From contig JAHILT010000075.1 in the NCBI GenBank assembly GCA_018896875.1, forward strand, positions 1-20,666: a stretch of 20,666 nucleotides of DNA, written 5' to 3'. The position numbers and the translations under genes were made by a program. The stretch is from Patescibacteria group bacterium. Its GTDB lineage: Bacteria; Patescibacteriota; Minisyncoccia; UBA6257; 02-FULL-45-10c. Under the pieces are notes generated by a model that was given only the letters and a program-made list of their open reading frames with translations, ran no database searches and had not been told where the DNA came from. Numbering within the stretch: the stretch's first letter is position 1; the number at the start of each line of letters is the position of its first letter. Below, piece after piece: positions 1 through 8,210 of this stretch.

Positions 1-975
1 GGATTAAATATGCTTGAATATGATTTATCACGACCAGAAGAAAAAACATTTATAGTTAATGAAATTCAAGGAATTTTTAATAAACTTTTTTCGGCTGAGA
101 CTATGGGTCCGATGTTTGAGCAATATATGAGAAATGCACTTTTGCTTTTAATGGATGACGCAGCCAATGAGCCTCCTACATTTTTGGATGTACCAAAAAT
201 TTTTACAGACACTGATTTCAGAACGAGAAAGTTGGCAAATTGTCAAAATCCTGTAATTAAAGATTTTTGGGAGAGAGAAGCTCTTATGGTCGGAGGGGAG
301 GCTTCTTTACAAAATATGACACCTTATATTACTTCTAAATTTAATAATTTTATCGCTAATGACTACATTAGACCTATAATAAGCCAACGCAAATCAACTT
401 TTAATTTTAGAGAGATGATGGATCAAGGCAAAATTCTTTTAGTTAATATGTCCAAGGGGAAAATAGGGGATATTAATGCTAGTTTATTGGGAATGGTTAT
501 TGTTGGTAAAATTCTTATGGCAGCTATGAGTCGTGCAGATGTAGAGACAAAAGAGAGAAAGGATTTTAATCTTTATATAGATGAATTTCAAAATTTTACA
601 ACAGATTCTATTGCGACTATTTTGTCTGAGGCTAGAAAGTATCGTTTAAATTTGATTATAGCTCATCAATTTATAGCTCAGATTTTGGAGAAAATTCGTG
701 ATTCTGTTTTTGGCAATGTTGGGTCAATAATAGCTTTTAGAGTTGGTCCTGATGATTCTGAGTTTTTAGAAAAACAATTTGCTCCCGTATTTAATAAAAA
801 TGATTTAATGAATATTGATAATTTTAATGCGCATGTAAAGCTTTTAATAAGTAATCAAACATCAAAGCCTTTTAATATTAAGATTTTTCCACCAGAGAAA
901 GGTGATTTAGAAAATAAAAATGTTTTAAAAAATCTTTCACGTACAAAATACGGACTAGAAAGAGACAAGATTTGA
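1..975 (+). CDS. TraG/TraD/HerA-like type IV secretion ATPase, 3' part (partial)
   Basis: The frame is open from base 1, so the true start and the Walker A loop lie outside the window; the first ATG inside is at base 10. Numbering from that ATG, residues 189-196 (YIDEFQNF) form a Walker B strand with the Asp-Glu pair. It is followed by a sensor-like stretch (SEARKYRLNLIIAHQF, 206-221) and FRVGPDDSEFLEKQF (243-257), the C-terminal layout of the TraM-recognition/TraG-TraD and HerA-like ATPases common in CPR genomes. Such proteins use ATP to pump DNA or protein through a membrane channel in conjugation or type IV pilus-like systems. The function is inferred from this fold; the partner proteins are not in view. 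The downstream amidohydrolase starts on a TTG that overlaps this TGA stop by 4 bases, so the two are probably cotranscribed. Confidence 0.75.
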   Translation, partial: GLNMLEYDLSRPEEKTFIVNEIQGIFNKLFSAETMGPMFEQYMRNALLLLMDDAANEPPTFLDVPKIFTDTDFRTRKLANCQNPVIKDFWEREALMVGGEASLQNMTPYITSKFNNFIANDYIRPIISQRKSTFNFREMMDQGKILLVNMSKGKIGDINASLLGMVIVGKILMAAMSRADVETKERKDFNLYIDEFQNFTTDSIATILSEARKYRLNLIIAHQFIAQILEKIRDSVFGNVGSIIAFRVGPDDSEFLEKQFAPVFNKNDLMNIDNFNAHVKLLISNQTSKPFNIKIFPPEKGDLENKNVLKNLSRTKYGLERDKI

Positions 976-2387
976 AAATGCTTTTAATAAAACAAGTGCA
1001 AATTGTTGATGGTAGTGGCGATAAGCCTTTTATTGGTGATGTTTTGATTGCTGGACAAAAAATTTCTGCTATTGGAAATAATTTTTCAAAAAAAAAAGAC
1101 GAAGAAGTTATAGATGGATTTGGAATGATTATTACTCCTGGTTTTATTGATGTAAATAATACTTCAGATCATCATTTAAGTATTTTTACTAATCCTGATC
1201 AAAAAAATTTTATAAAACAAGGGGTGACAACAATAATAGGTGGACAATGCGGGTCTTCACTAGCGCCTTTAATGTATGGATCATTAACTTCTATAAATAG
1301 ATGGGCAAACACAGACAAAACAAATGTAGATTGGATTTCGATTAAAGAATTATTAAGAGTTTTAGACAGAGTAAAGTTAGGAATTAATTTTGAAACATTG
1401 ATTGGTTATTCTACTATAAGAAAAGATTTAGCTGGATCAGAGATAAGGGATTTAACTGAATCTGAAATAGAAATTTTTATCAATATTTTAGACAAAGCCT
1501 TAAGCGAAGGTGGGCTAGGTCTTTCTACTGGTTTGGGTTTTTTGGATTCCAAGTTTACTCCTTATAACGAAATAAAAAGATTTGTTTCATTGATTGCTAA
1601 GCGAGAAAAAGTTTACGCCAGCTATCTTCGTAATGAGAAAGAAGATATTTGTCGTTCCGTAGAAGAAACATTAAGACTTTCTCGTGAAACAGGAGCGAAA
1701 ACTATAATAAGTCATTTTAGGCCATTTAAAAAATATAAAAAAGAATTCAACAAATCTTTAAATCTCATTGAAAAAAGCTTGATTGATTCTAATGTTTATT
1801 TTGATGTTAATCCTTTTACAGATGTTATTTTTCCTATATTTACTATTCTTCCTTATTGGGCACAAAATGAGAATGTAGAAGTTATGATTGATAACATAAA
1901 GAATTTTGAAAAACGTAAAATTATAATTAATGAACTTAAAAAAATTGATTTATCAGGATTAACTATTGTTGATACAAGGGGACAAGATATATTGTTGGGG
2001 AAAAGTGTTCTTGAAATCTCTCAAAAAAGAGAAATTGACGCAGTTTTATTCTTATTGGAACTTATGAGAACCAGTAGAATGAAAGCTATGCTTGTTTCAA
2101 AGGATGTAGATCCTGATCTTCTTTTGCCCCTTTTGATGCATTCACGAGCTTTTATTGGTAGTAATAGCTCGGATTTGTCTTTTTCTACTTTCACAAAATA
2201 CTTAGAAATTGTTTTGAAGCAAGGAATATCTATTGAATCCGCAATAAAAAAAATAACATCTTTTCCTGCTCAATTTTTTGGTTTGAAGAATAGGGGATTA
2301 ATCAAAGAAGGATATTTCGCTGATTTAGTTTTATTAAAAGATAATAAAGTAAAAAATGTAATTTTAAATGGCCGAAACTTATTTTAG
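972..2387 (+). CDS. D-aminoacylase-like amidohydrolase (possibly inactive)
   Basis: A 471-residue protein of the amidohydrolase superfamily, closest in layout to N-acyl-D-amino-acid deacylases, which remove acyl groups from D-amino acids and could act in wall recycling. Visible landmarks are the N-terminal beta-sandwich (IVDGSGDKPFIGDVLI), the first barrel strand PGFIDV (56-61), GGQCGSSLAP (90-99), the ISHFRPF strand (246-252) and a C-terminal LIKEGYFADLVLL (443-455) typical of the family. The metal site looks damaged. The HxH after PGFIDV reads N62-N-T64, the barrel His near 218 is Tyr (ASYLRNE), and the catalytic Asp of the GSDG motif is Asn398 (GSNSS). Only Cys93 and His248 remain. The start may be TTG 972, overlapping the previous stop, or ATG 978. 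A changed metal site or a structural role are both possible. Confidence 0.75.
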   Translation: MKMLLIKQVQIVDGSGDKPFIGDVLIAGQKISAIGNNFSKKKDEEVIDGFGMIITPGFIDVNNTSDHHLSIFTNPDQKNFIKQGVTTIIGGQCGSSLAPLMYGSLTSINRWANTDKTNVDWISIKELLRVLDRVKLGINFETLIGYSTIRKDLAGSEIRDLTESEIEIFINILDKALSEGGLGLSTGLGFLDSKFTPYNEIKRFVSLIAKREKVYASYLRNEKEDICRSVEETLRLSRETGAKTIISHFRPFKKYKKEFNKSLNLIEKSLIDSNVYFDVNPFTDVIFPIFTILPYWAQNENVEVMIDNIKNFEKRKIIINELKKIDLSGLTIVDTRGQDILLGKSVLEISQKREIDAVLFLLELMRTSRMKAMLVSKDVDPDLLLPLLMHSRAFIGSNSSDLSFSTFTKYLEIVLKQGISIESAIKKITSFPAQFFGLKNRGLIKEGYFADLVLLKDNKVKNVILNGRNLF

Positions 2388-2413
2388 GAATTATTATTAA
2401 TATAGATTTCAAT

Positions 2414-3523
2414 ATGTTTGGATTAAAAAGTCTTAAAATCAAGAATAAACCAGATTTCCTAGTAATGGTCATTGTTTTTGTAATTATTGGGTTTGGTTTA
2501 ATAATGCTTTCTAGTGCATCTTCTGATTTGGCTAAAATAGAATTTGGTGATAGTTATTTTTATTTAAAACATCAAATTTTATTCGGTTTGATTCCAGGCA
2601 TTATATTATTTTTTTTAGCTTCTAATTTTTATTATCAAAATTATAAAAAATTTGCAATTATTTTATTTGCATTAAATATTTTACTTTTGATTTTAATTTT
2701 TTCTCCTCTTGGAGTTGTTTCAGGTGGTGCTACTAGATGGTTAACCTTAGGTCCGATTACTTTTCAGCCGTCAGAACTTTTAAAGTTTTCTTTTATTGTT
2801 TATATAGCAGCATGGCTTAGTGGTTCTCAAAAAAGAAAAAATAATTTTTGGGAAGGATGTGCTCCTTTTTTAATAATTTGTGGACTTGTCGGTTTTCTTC
2901 TATTAATTCAGCCTGCTACTAGTACGGCTGGCATATTAATATTGTCGGCTTTGATTGTTTATTTTGCTAGTGGTGCAAGAATTTCTTATATTTTAGTTAC
3001 GTTTATATTGGGATTAATTCTTTTTTTAACGGTTTCTTATCTTACTCCTTATCGTTGGCAGAGAATTACTAGCTTTATTGATCCTACTCAAAACACTCAG
3101 AGTTCTAGTTATCACATTAATCAAGCACTTATCGCTATTGGATCGGGAAATCTTTCTGGTGTTGGATTCGGTCAGTCAACAACGAAGATACATTATTTAC
3201 CTGAGCCCATAGGTGATTCTATTTTTGCGGTAATTGCAGAAGAAATGGGTTTTATAGGTAGCTCAGCGTTAATTTTAGGTTTTTTAGTATTAATAACCAG
3301 GATTTTTATCCTAGCTAGAAAAACTATAGATCAATTTGGACAATTGCTTTTAACTGGATTTGGGGTTCTTATAGGTATGCAATTTTTTGTAAATGTAGGA
3401 GCTATATCTGGAATTATACCTTTAACGGGCATAGCACTTCCATTTATAAGTTATGGAGGAACATCCCTTGCTGTTTTTATGCTTATTTCAGGTATAATAA
3501 TTAATATATCTAAATATAATTAA
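2414..3523 (+). CDS. ftsW: FtsW/RodA peptidoglycan glycosyltransferase
   Basis: A 369-residue polytopic SEDS protein that polymerises lipid II into glycan strands in the cytoplasmic membrane; FtsW acts with a class B PBP at the septum. About ten hydrophobic segments are seen. Family motifs include GGATRWLTLGPITFQPSE (104-121), the loop YHINQALIAIGSG (233-245), GFGQSTTKIHYLPEPIGD (251-268) with the Asp268 equivalent to the catalytic Asp of RodA/FtsW, FAVIAEEMG (271-279) and GIALPFISYGGTS near the C-terminus. The usual QPDxGT motif reads QPATST (166-171). The call FtsW rather than RodA rests on the adjacent murG, 12 bases downstream, as in a dcw cluster. No strong Shine-Dalgarno is seen. Confidence 0.9.
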   Translation: MFGLKSLKIKNKPDFLVMVIVFVIIGFGLIMLSSASSDLAKIEFGDSYFYLKHQILFGLIPGIILFFLASNFYYQNYKKFAIILFALNILLLILIFSPLGVVSGGATRWLTLGPITFQPSELLKFSFIVYIAAWLSGSQKRKNNFWEGCAPFLIICGLVGFLLLIQPATSTAGILILSALIVYFASGARISYILVTFILGLILFLTVSYLTPYRWQRITSFIDPTQNTQSSSYHINQALIAIGSGNLSGVGFGQSTTKIHYLPEPIGDSIFAVIAEEMGFIGSSALILGFLVLITRIFILARKTIDQFGQLLLTGFGVLIGMQFFVNVGAISGIIPLTGIALPFISYGGTSLAVFMLISGIIINISKYN

Positions 3524-3535
3524 ATTAAGCGTGGG

Positions 3536-4744
3536 ATGAAAAAAATTAGAATTTTATTTGTAGGAGGAGGAAGCGGAGGACATATCTATCCGTTAATAGC
3601 TGTTGTCCAAAAAATACAACATTTTATTCAAGATATTGATAATCGAAAGCTTGATTTAAGATATTTTGGAAATTCAAAAGCATATAAAAAATCATTAGAA
3701 AGTAATGGAATTAAATGTTCATATGTTGTTTTAAGCAAATTTAGAAGATATTTTTCTTTTAAGAATATAGTTGATTTTTTTAAATTTTTTATAGCATTGT
3801 TTCAATCTTTATGGCTGGTTTTTTGGTTTATGCCTAATGTGGTTTTTTCAAAAGGGGGCCCGGGTTCATTGGCTATTATTTTTGTTTGTAAGTTTTTTGC
3901 TATCCCAATCGTGGTTCATGAATCAGACAGTGTTCCTGGATTAACTAATTTAATAAGTGGAAAAATGGCTAAAAAAATATTTTTGTCGTTTGATGGAAGT
4001 AAAAAATATTTTCTTAACAAAAACATAGAAGTTGTTGGTAATCCTATTAGGAGTAATTTAATGATTGATGAAACAGGGGAGGCTGTCGAAATATCAGATT
4101 TGCAAAAAAAAGAAGCTAAGAAAAAATTTGGTTTTGATACGGAAAGACCGCTTTTATTAGTAATCGGTGGATCTCAAGGGGCTACTGTTATTAATAATTT
4201 TGTGCTTAAAAATATAGAAGCTTTATCTGAAAAATTTCAAATTCTTCATCAAATAGGAAGTGACAACTTTGAGAATTTTAAAAAAGAGTATACTTATTTA
4301 AGCAAGGCCTTGCCTGATTCGGTTAAAAATAATTACAAACCTTATTCTTATTTTGATGAAAATTTGAAAGATGCCTATGTGGCTTCTGATTTAGCGTTAG
4401 CGCGTGCTGGGTCTGGTACAATTTTTGAATTAGCTTATTTTGGAAAACCAGCAATTTTAATTCCTCTTCCAGATTCCGCTAATGATCATCAAGACATAAA
4501 TGCTTATGCTTTTGAAGATGCTGGGGCAGGAATTGATATTCAACAAGAAAACTTCTTAAGTCATCTTGTCCTATTAGAGCTAGAATCTTTTTCTAAACCG
4601 GAAAATTTAAAGAGAATGTCTAAGTCAGCTAGTGCTTTTTATAAGTCTTTTTCTGCTGAAACTATTGCAACATATTTACTATCTTTTGGTGGTATTAATG
4701 TTCAGTCTGATAAAATATCTCCAAAAGAGGCTTTATTAAGATAA
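3536..4744 (+). CDS. murG: MurG, lipid II-forming GlcNAc transferase
   Basis: UDP-N-acetylglucosamine:undecaprenyl-PP-MurNAc-pentapeptide GlcNAc transferase, a peripheral GT-B enzyme at the inner face of the membrane that turns lipid I into lipid II. The N-domain carries the glycine loop GGGSGGH (10-16) with the family His. HESDSVPGLTN corresponds to the HEQN...GxTN motif, GGSQGATVINN starts the C-domain, and ARAGSGTIFELAYFGKPAILIPLP is the UDP-GlcNAc-binding donor site. At 402 residues it is somewhat longer than the usual 350-370, with extra sequence between domains and a C-terminal tail. It follows ftsW in the classic order and supplies its substrate; mraY, which makes lipid I, lies about 9 kb away on the other strand. 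Confidence 0.93.
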   Translation: MKKIRILFVGGGSGGHIYPLIAVVQKIQHFIQDIDNRKLDLRYFGNSKAYKKSLESNGIKCSYVVLSKFRRYFSFKNIVDFFKFFIALFQSLWLVFWFMPNVVFSKGGPGSLAIIFVCKFFAIPIVVHESDSVPGLTNLISGKMAKKIFLSFDGSKKYFLNKNIEVVGNPIRSNLMIDETGEAVEISDLQKKEAKKKFGFDTERPLLLVIGGSQGATVINNFVLKNIEALSEKFQILHQIGSDNFENFKKEYTYLSKALPDSVKNNYKPYSYFDENLKDAYVASDLALARAGSGTIFELAYFGKPAILIPLPDSANDHQDINAYAFEDAGAGIDIQQENFLSHLVLLELESFSKPENLKRMSKSASAFYKSFSAETIATYLLSFGGINVQSDKISPKEALLR

Positions 4745-4819
4745 TGTATGTGAATATTTCATACTTAGATAAAATTATTTAATAGGACAGATAATATCTG
4801 TTAACAAAAAAATATAAAT

Positions 4820-6256
4820 ATGTTTAATTTTTTAAAAAAAATCTTAAAAAAAGATAAAATAATTGTAAGATTTGCTCCTAGTCCGACAGGAGAACTTCAT
4901 ATCGGTGGAGCTAGAACAGCATTTTTTAATTTTCTTTTTGCTAAACATAATAAAGGAAAATTTTTATTAAGGATTGAAGATACAGACAGAGAGAGATTAA
5001 TTGAGGATTCAATAGGACATATTATTGAATCGTTAGAATGGCTTGGTCTTAATATCGATAGTAAGGAGTACATAATATTGCAATCAAAGCGATTAGACAT
5101 ATACAAAAAACATGCTTTTGATTTAGTTAAAAAAGGACATGCTTATATTTGTGTTTGTTCTAAAGAAAAATTGGCGATTGATCAACAAGATCAAATTAAA
5201 TCCGAAAAGGCTCCGATGTATCTTGGACATTGTCGTGGTTTAGATATAAAGATAAAAGACGTAGAAGGCATAAAACCTTACGTTATTAGGATGAAAATGC
5301 CTAAGACAGGCAAAACTATTGTAAGGGATTCTATCAAAGGAGATGTTGAATTTGATTTATCTCTTATTGATGATCAAATAATTTTAAAATCAGATGGTTT
5401 TCCAACCTATCATTTAGCATCTATGGTTGACGATCATGAATCTGATATTACTTATGTTATAAGAGGAGAAGAATGGTTGCCGTCAACTCCAAAACATTTA
5501 CTTCTTTATCAGATGTTTGACTGGCAAGCACCACAATTTTGTCATTTGCCTATGATTTTAGCTCCTGATAAGACAAAGTTGTCTAAAAGACATGGTGCTA
5601 CAGGAGTTTTTGAATATAGAAAATTGGGCTATTTACCAGAAGCATTATTGAATTTTATTGGTTTGTTAGGTTGGCACCCCAAGAACGACAGGGAAGTTTT
5701 AAGTTTAGACGAAATGATAAATGAATTTAGTTTAAATCGCGTACAAAAAGGCTCGGCTATTTTTGATGTTAAAAAATTAAATTGGTTGAATTCTTATTAT
5801 ATTAAAAAAGCAGACAACGCTAGACTAAAATCAATCTTAGAAGAAATTTTTGGCTCAGATTTTATTCAAGGAAAGATGATAGATAAATTAATTATTTTAT
5901 CAAAAGAAAGATTAGAAAAACTTTCTGATTTTAAAGAAATTAATGACTTCTTTTTTAAATTACCAGATTATGAATCAAATCTTTTAATATGGAAAAAATC
6001 TTCACCAGAAAAAGCTCTTGAGAATTTAGGGTTTCTTATAGAAAAACTTTCTAAAGTAGACAAATTTGATAAAACCGAAATAGAGTCTTTAATCATGCCT
6101 TTTGCTGACGAAAAGGGAAGGGGAGATGTTCTTTGGCCATTACGAGTAGCATTATCTGGCAGAGGTAAATCACCTGGGCCATTTGATATTATGGATATTC
6201 TTGGTAAAAAAGAAACGATTCAACGTATTAGCACAGCTATTTTAAAGTTGAGATAA
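4820..6256 (+). CDS. gltX: Glutamyl-tRNA synthetase
   Basis: A class I aminoacyl-tRNA synthetase of 478 residues that charges tRNA-Glu (and tRNA-Gln if the non-discriminating route is used). The HIGH motif is PSPTGELHIGGART (20-33) and the KMSKS loop is KLSKR (253-257). The zinc knuckle is present as C111-x-C113, Y134 and C138. RGEEWLPSTPKHLLLY is the conserved stretch before the KMSKS loop. The C-terminal anticodon-binding helical domain is shorter and more divergent. The chosen ATG adds a lysine-rich lead of about 14 residues before the first strand; no other standard start lies between it and the HIGH motif. It is followed after 5 bases by the M23 peptidase gene, so they are probably cotranscribed. 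Confidence 0.96.
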   Translation: MFNFLKKILKKDKIIVRFAPSPTGELHIGGARTAFFNFLFAKHNKGKFLLRIEDTDRERLIEDSIGHIIESLEWLGLNIDSKEYIILQSKRLDIYKKHAFDLVKKGHAYICVCSKEKLAIDQQDQIKSEKAPMYLGHCRGLDIKIKDVEGIKPYVIRMKMPKTGKTIVRDSIKGDVEFDLSLIDDQIILKSDGFPTYHLASMVDDHESDITYVIRGEEWLPSTPKHLLLYQMFDWQAPQFCHLPMILAPDKTKLSKRHGATGVFEYRKLGYLPEALLNFIGLLGWHPKNDREVLSLDEMINEFSLNRVQKGSAIFDVKKLNWLNSYYIKKADNARLKSILEEIFGSDFIQGKMIDKLIILSKERLEKLSDFKEINDFFFKLPDYESNLLIWKKSSPEKALENLGFLIEKLSKVDKFDKTEIESLIMPFADEKGRGDVLWPLRVALSGRGKSPGPFDIMDILGKKETIQRISTAILKLR

Positions 6257-6261
6257 ATTTT

Positions 6262-7602
6262 ATGAAAAGTATTATTACGTCCAAGAAAATTTTATTTTTT
6301 TTGTTTTTGTCGGGTTTTATTTTTGGTAATTTTGCTTTTGCTACTGAGGTACTAGATGAATCAAAAGAAATTATTAATGATAAAAATCCCGATGAATTAA
6401 GGGACGCTATTAATACTAAGACAAATGATTTATTAGAAATAAATAAGAAGATAGAACAAGTTCAAGAAGAATTAAAAAAAACAGAAGGTAAAAGTAATTC
6501 CTTACAAAAAGAAATAGTAAATTCTGGATATAAAATTAATCAAATTGATTTAAGTATTCGTGCTAGTGAAATAAATACCCAAAAACTTAAATTAGAAATT
6601 GAATCTTTGAAATATGATATAAAAGAAATTAAGTCTGTAGCGAGCTTAAAAAAAATAGCCATATCTAATCTTTTAAGAGAGCTTCAAAAAAAAGATGACG
6701 AAACTACATTTATTATTTTGTTAAAAAATAAAACTATAACTGCGACACTAGACGAGGCCAAAAATATTCTTGATATAAATTCAGGATTATCCACAGAAGT
6801 TAAAGACTTATTAGAACTTAACGATAAACTTTCGGATAATCTCATAGATAGTGCTGATAAAAAATCCGAAGAAGAATTAGAAAGTAAAAATTCTAAAAAT
6901 CGTAAAATTATTCTAGAAAATGAAAAATCTGCGAGACAAGACTTGTTAGCTTTAAATAAAAACGAAGAGAAAGAGTATCAACAGCAAATAAGTCAGCTAG
7001 AAGAAGAACAGAATTTTTTATCTAAAGAAATAGATGAAGTTGAGTCTAAGTTGAGAGAAAGCTTTGATCCTAATCTTTTGCCAATTAAAAGACATGGAGT
7101 TCTTGCTTATCCTGTTAAGTTAATCAAAGAAGGAGGAATCGCTATTATAACTCAAGAATATGGAGTAACTCCTTATTCTTCTCAGCTTTACGAAAGCGGA
7201 TTCCATAATGGTTTAGATTTTGGAATACCGATAGGCACACCAATTTTTGCATCTGATGATGGAGAAGTGATAGCAGTTGATTATAATGATGTTGATTATT
7301 GGCGCAAGTATCAATTTGGAAGATATGTTTTAATAGAACATTCAAATAATTTAAGCACTGTCTATGCTCATCTTTCAACCACCAACACTAAAGAAGGAGA
7401 TTTTGTTAAAAGAGGCGATTTAATTGGTTATTCTGGTAATTCTGGATATAGTACTGGTCCTCATCTACATTTTGGAGTTTATTGGGGTCCGAGTTTGAGA
7501 TTATTAACAGCAACAGAATTAGGAGTATTAAGAGAAAGAAAATATGTTTTTAAAGGGAGCGTACCCTTGGGTGTAACAGTTGATCCTGAAAATTATCTAT
7601 AA
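6262..7602 (+). CDS. Secreted coiled-coil M23 peptidase (EnvC/NlpD-like)
   Basis: A 446-residue exported protein. An N-terminal signal (KK at 8-9, hydrophobic 10-22, likely cut after AFA27) is followed by a long charged coiled coil (about 45-265) like the EnvC/CwlO class, and then a C-terminal M23 (LytM) domain. The zinc/catalytic residues are present: HxxxD at H315-D319 (HNGLDFG), the YAHLS motif with H370, and HLHFG with H401 and H403. It is therefore probably an active peptidoglycan endopeptidase and not a degenerate amidase activator, acting outside the membrane in cell separation or wall remodelling. Its stop codon TAA (7600-7602) is formed by the first bases of a 119-bp repeat, so the end of the protein lies at the repeat junction. 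Confidence 0.9.
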   Translation: MKSIITSKKILFFLFLSGFIFGNFAFATEVLDESKEIINDKNPDELRDAINTKTNDLLEINKKIEQVQEELKKTEGKSNSLQKEIVNSGYKINQIDLSIRASEINTQKLKLEIESLKYDIKEIKSVASLKKIAISNLLRELQKKDDETTFIILLKNKTITATLDEAKNILDINSGLSTEVKDLLELNDKLSDNLIDSADKKSEEELESKNSKNRKIILENEKSARQDLLALNKNEEKEYQQQISQLEEEQNFLSKEIDEVESKLRESFDPNLLPIKRHGVLAYPVKLIKEGGIAIITQEYGVTPYSSQLYESGFHNGLDFGIPIGTPIFASDDGEVIAVDYNDVDYWRKYQFGRYVLIEHSNNLSTVYAHLSTTNTKEGDFVKRGDLIGYSGNSGYSTGPHLHFGVYWGPSLRLLTATELGVLRERKYVFKGSVPLGVTVDPENYL

Positions 7603-7718
7603 GTAATCTCTAAATAAATATTTTTATAAAATTAAAATCACGGCCTCGTTGTCGCGCCTAGAACTTAATATAAAATTTTTCTTATTAATTCGTGAAAACA
7701 TTTGTTTAGAGGTTACTA
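7600..7718. repeat. 119-bp hairpin-ended repeat, copy 1
   Basis: This stretch matches 14958-15076 over the full 119 bases with only four substitutions and no gaps, in the same orientation. The ends are inverted repeats: AGTAATCTCTAAATAAAT at the left and, read on the other strand, AGTAACCTCTAAACAAAT at the right. Inside this lies an A-T run pairing (TTTTT with AAAA/G) and a GC-richer centre (CGGCCTCGTTGTCGC). There is no ORF of note. The shape resembles a MITE or an intergenic palindromic repeat; a structured RNA is also possible. No clear target-site duplication flanks it. Confidence 0.9.
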
Positions 7719-7721
7719 TGT

Positions 7722-7727
7722 TATAAT
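7722..7727 (+). promoter_or_regulatory. Candidate -10 box before the 89-residue gene
   Basis: A perfect TATAAT lies 9 bases before the ATG at 7737, just outside the repeat. No good -35 hexamer is seen at 16-18 bases upstream, where the repeat arm lies. If used, transcription would start within a few bases of the start codon and give an almost leaderless mRNA. Confidence 0.35.
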
Positions 7728-7736
7728 TAAGTTAAT

Positions 7737-8006
7737 ATGATGGATTTATTTATTAAACTGTTTGACTCATTCAATTTAACTGCCAAAAGCTTAGCCGGGC
7801 TTATTCCAAATAGTAAAGAAGAATTATTAGAGATACTTAAACAAATATGGGGTTTAGTTATAAGTCTTAATAGATGGATATCTAATACTTTAGGAGTAGA
7901 TATTCAAAGAATAATAAATATTATCACTAGTGTTATTGTAAAATATTCTACGATTGCATTTGATTTTATAATAGAATTATTAAAAAGGTTATCAGAAAGA
8001 GTTTAA
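7737..8006 (+). CDS. Small hypothetical amphipathic/membrane protein
   Basis: An 89-residue protein that I do not recognise as a named family. It is rich in Ile, Leu and Phe, with few charges in the second half (about 57-83), which could form an amphipathic or membrane helix ending in KRLSERV. The first half looks helical (SKEELLEILKQIW). The pattern of a tryptophan-containing helix, an NTLGVDIQRIIN turn and a long hydrophobic helix looks like short proteins seen in CPR genomes, but this is an impression only. There is no Shine-Dalgarno; a TATAAT lies just upstream. It sits between the 119-bp repeat and the decayed mur zone, so it might be an accessory gene or an old survivor of a larger locus. 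Confidence 0.55.
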   Translation: MMDLFIKLFDSFNLTAKSLAGLIPNSKEELLEILKQIWGLVISLNRWISNTLGVDIQRIINIITSVIVKYSTIAFDFIIELLKRLSERV

Positions 8007-8023
8007 GGTGTCTTTTAGTATAA

Positions 8024-8210
8024 TTTGTTGATATGGATATATATCTGTCGCAAAAGGTATCTTGTGCGACAGGTAATACAATTGAAATAGTGTCTCCTCT
8101 ACCGTATGTAATCAAGCCAGTTTAAAATAATTGAGTTATTTATTATAAGAGGTTTAGATGTGTTTGTTTTTATAGATAATAATTTCCGTGAGTATCTAAT
8201 TATATTATGA
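8024..8210 (+). pseudogene. Possible D-Ala-D-Ala ligase (ddl) remnant
   Basis: No intact gene lies between 8007 and 8206, but two stretches look coding. At 8033-8125 a 30-codon frame ends in SPLPYVIKPV before a TAA, which resembles the ATP-grasp strand of Ddl (PxVIKP before GSS). In another frame, 8115-8210 reads on to DVFVFIDNNFREYLIIL, which resembles the next Ddl strand (VxVEEFIxGREfTVgiL), and stops on a TGA overlapping the murC ATG by 4 bases, as coupled operon genes do. A ddl gene shortened by deletions, decaying with murC, would explain both. The similarity is short and the call is tentative; a TATAAT at 8019-8024 and a hairpin at 8045-8072 leave other readings open. Confidence 0.25.
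8045..8072 (+). repeat. Short perfect inverted repeat (hairpin)
   Basis: CTGTCGCA at 8045-8052 pairs exactly with TGCGACAG at 8065-8072. After one A-G mismatch, AAG pairs with CTT around a GTAT loop. It is the most GC-rich stem in the decayed zone. No T-run follows, so it is not a standard terminator; it could be an operator, an RNA stem or chance. Confidence 0.5.

Noticed and set aside
1..975. Start of a conjugative or integrative element at the left edge
   Set aside because: Only one partial ATPase is visible, and core genes follow at once; such ATPases are often chromosomal in CPR genomes.
4787..4801. Hairpin ACAGAT-AAT-ATCTGT between murG and gltX
   Set aside because: The stem is only six A-T-rich pairs with no T-run after it; neither a terminator nor an operator can be supported.
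7145..7378. Open frame of 77 codons on the minus strand
   Set aside because: It lies wholly inside the M23 catalytic domain, whose motifs are clear on the plus strand.
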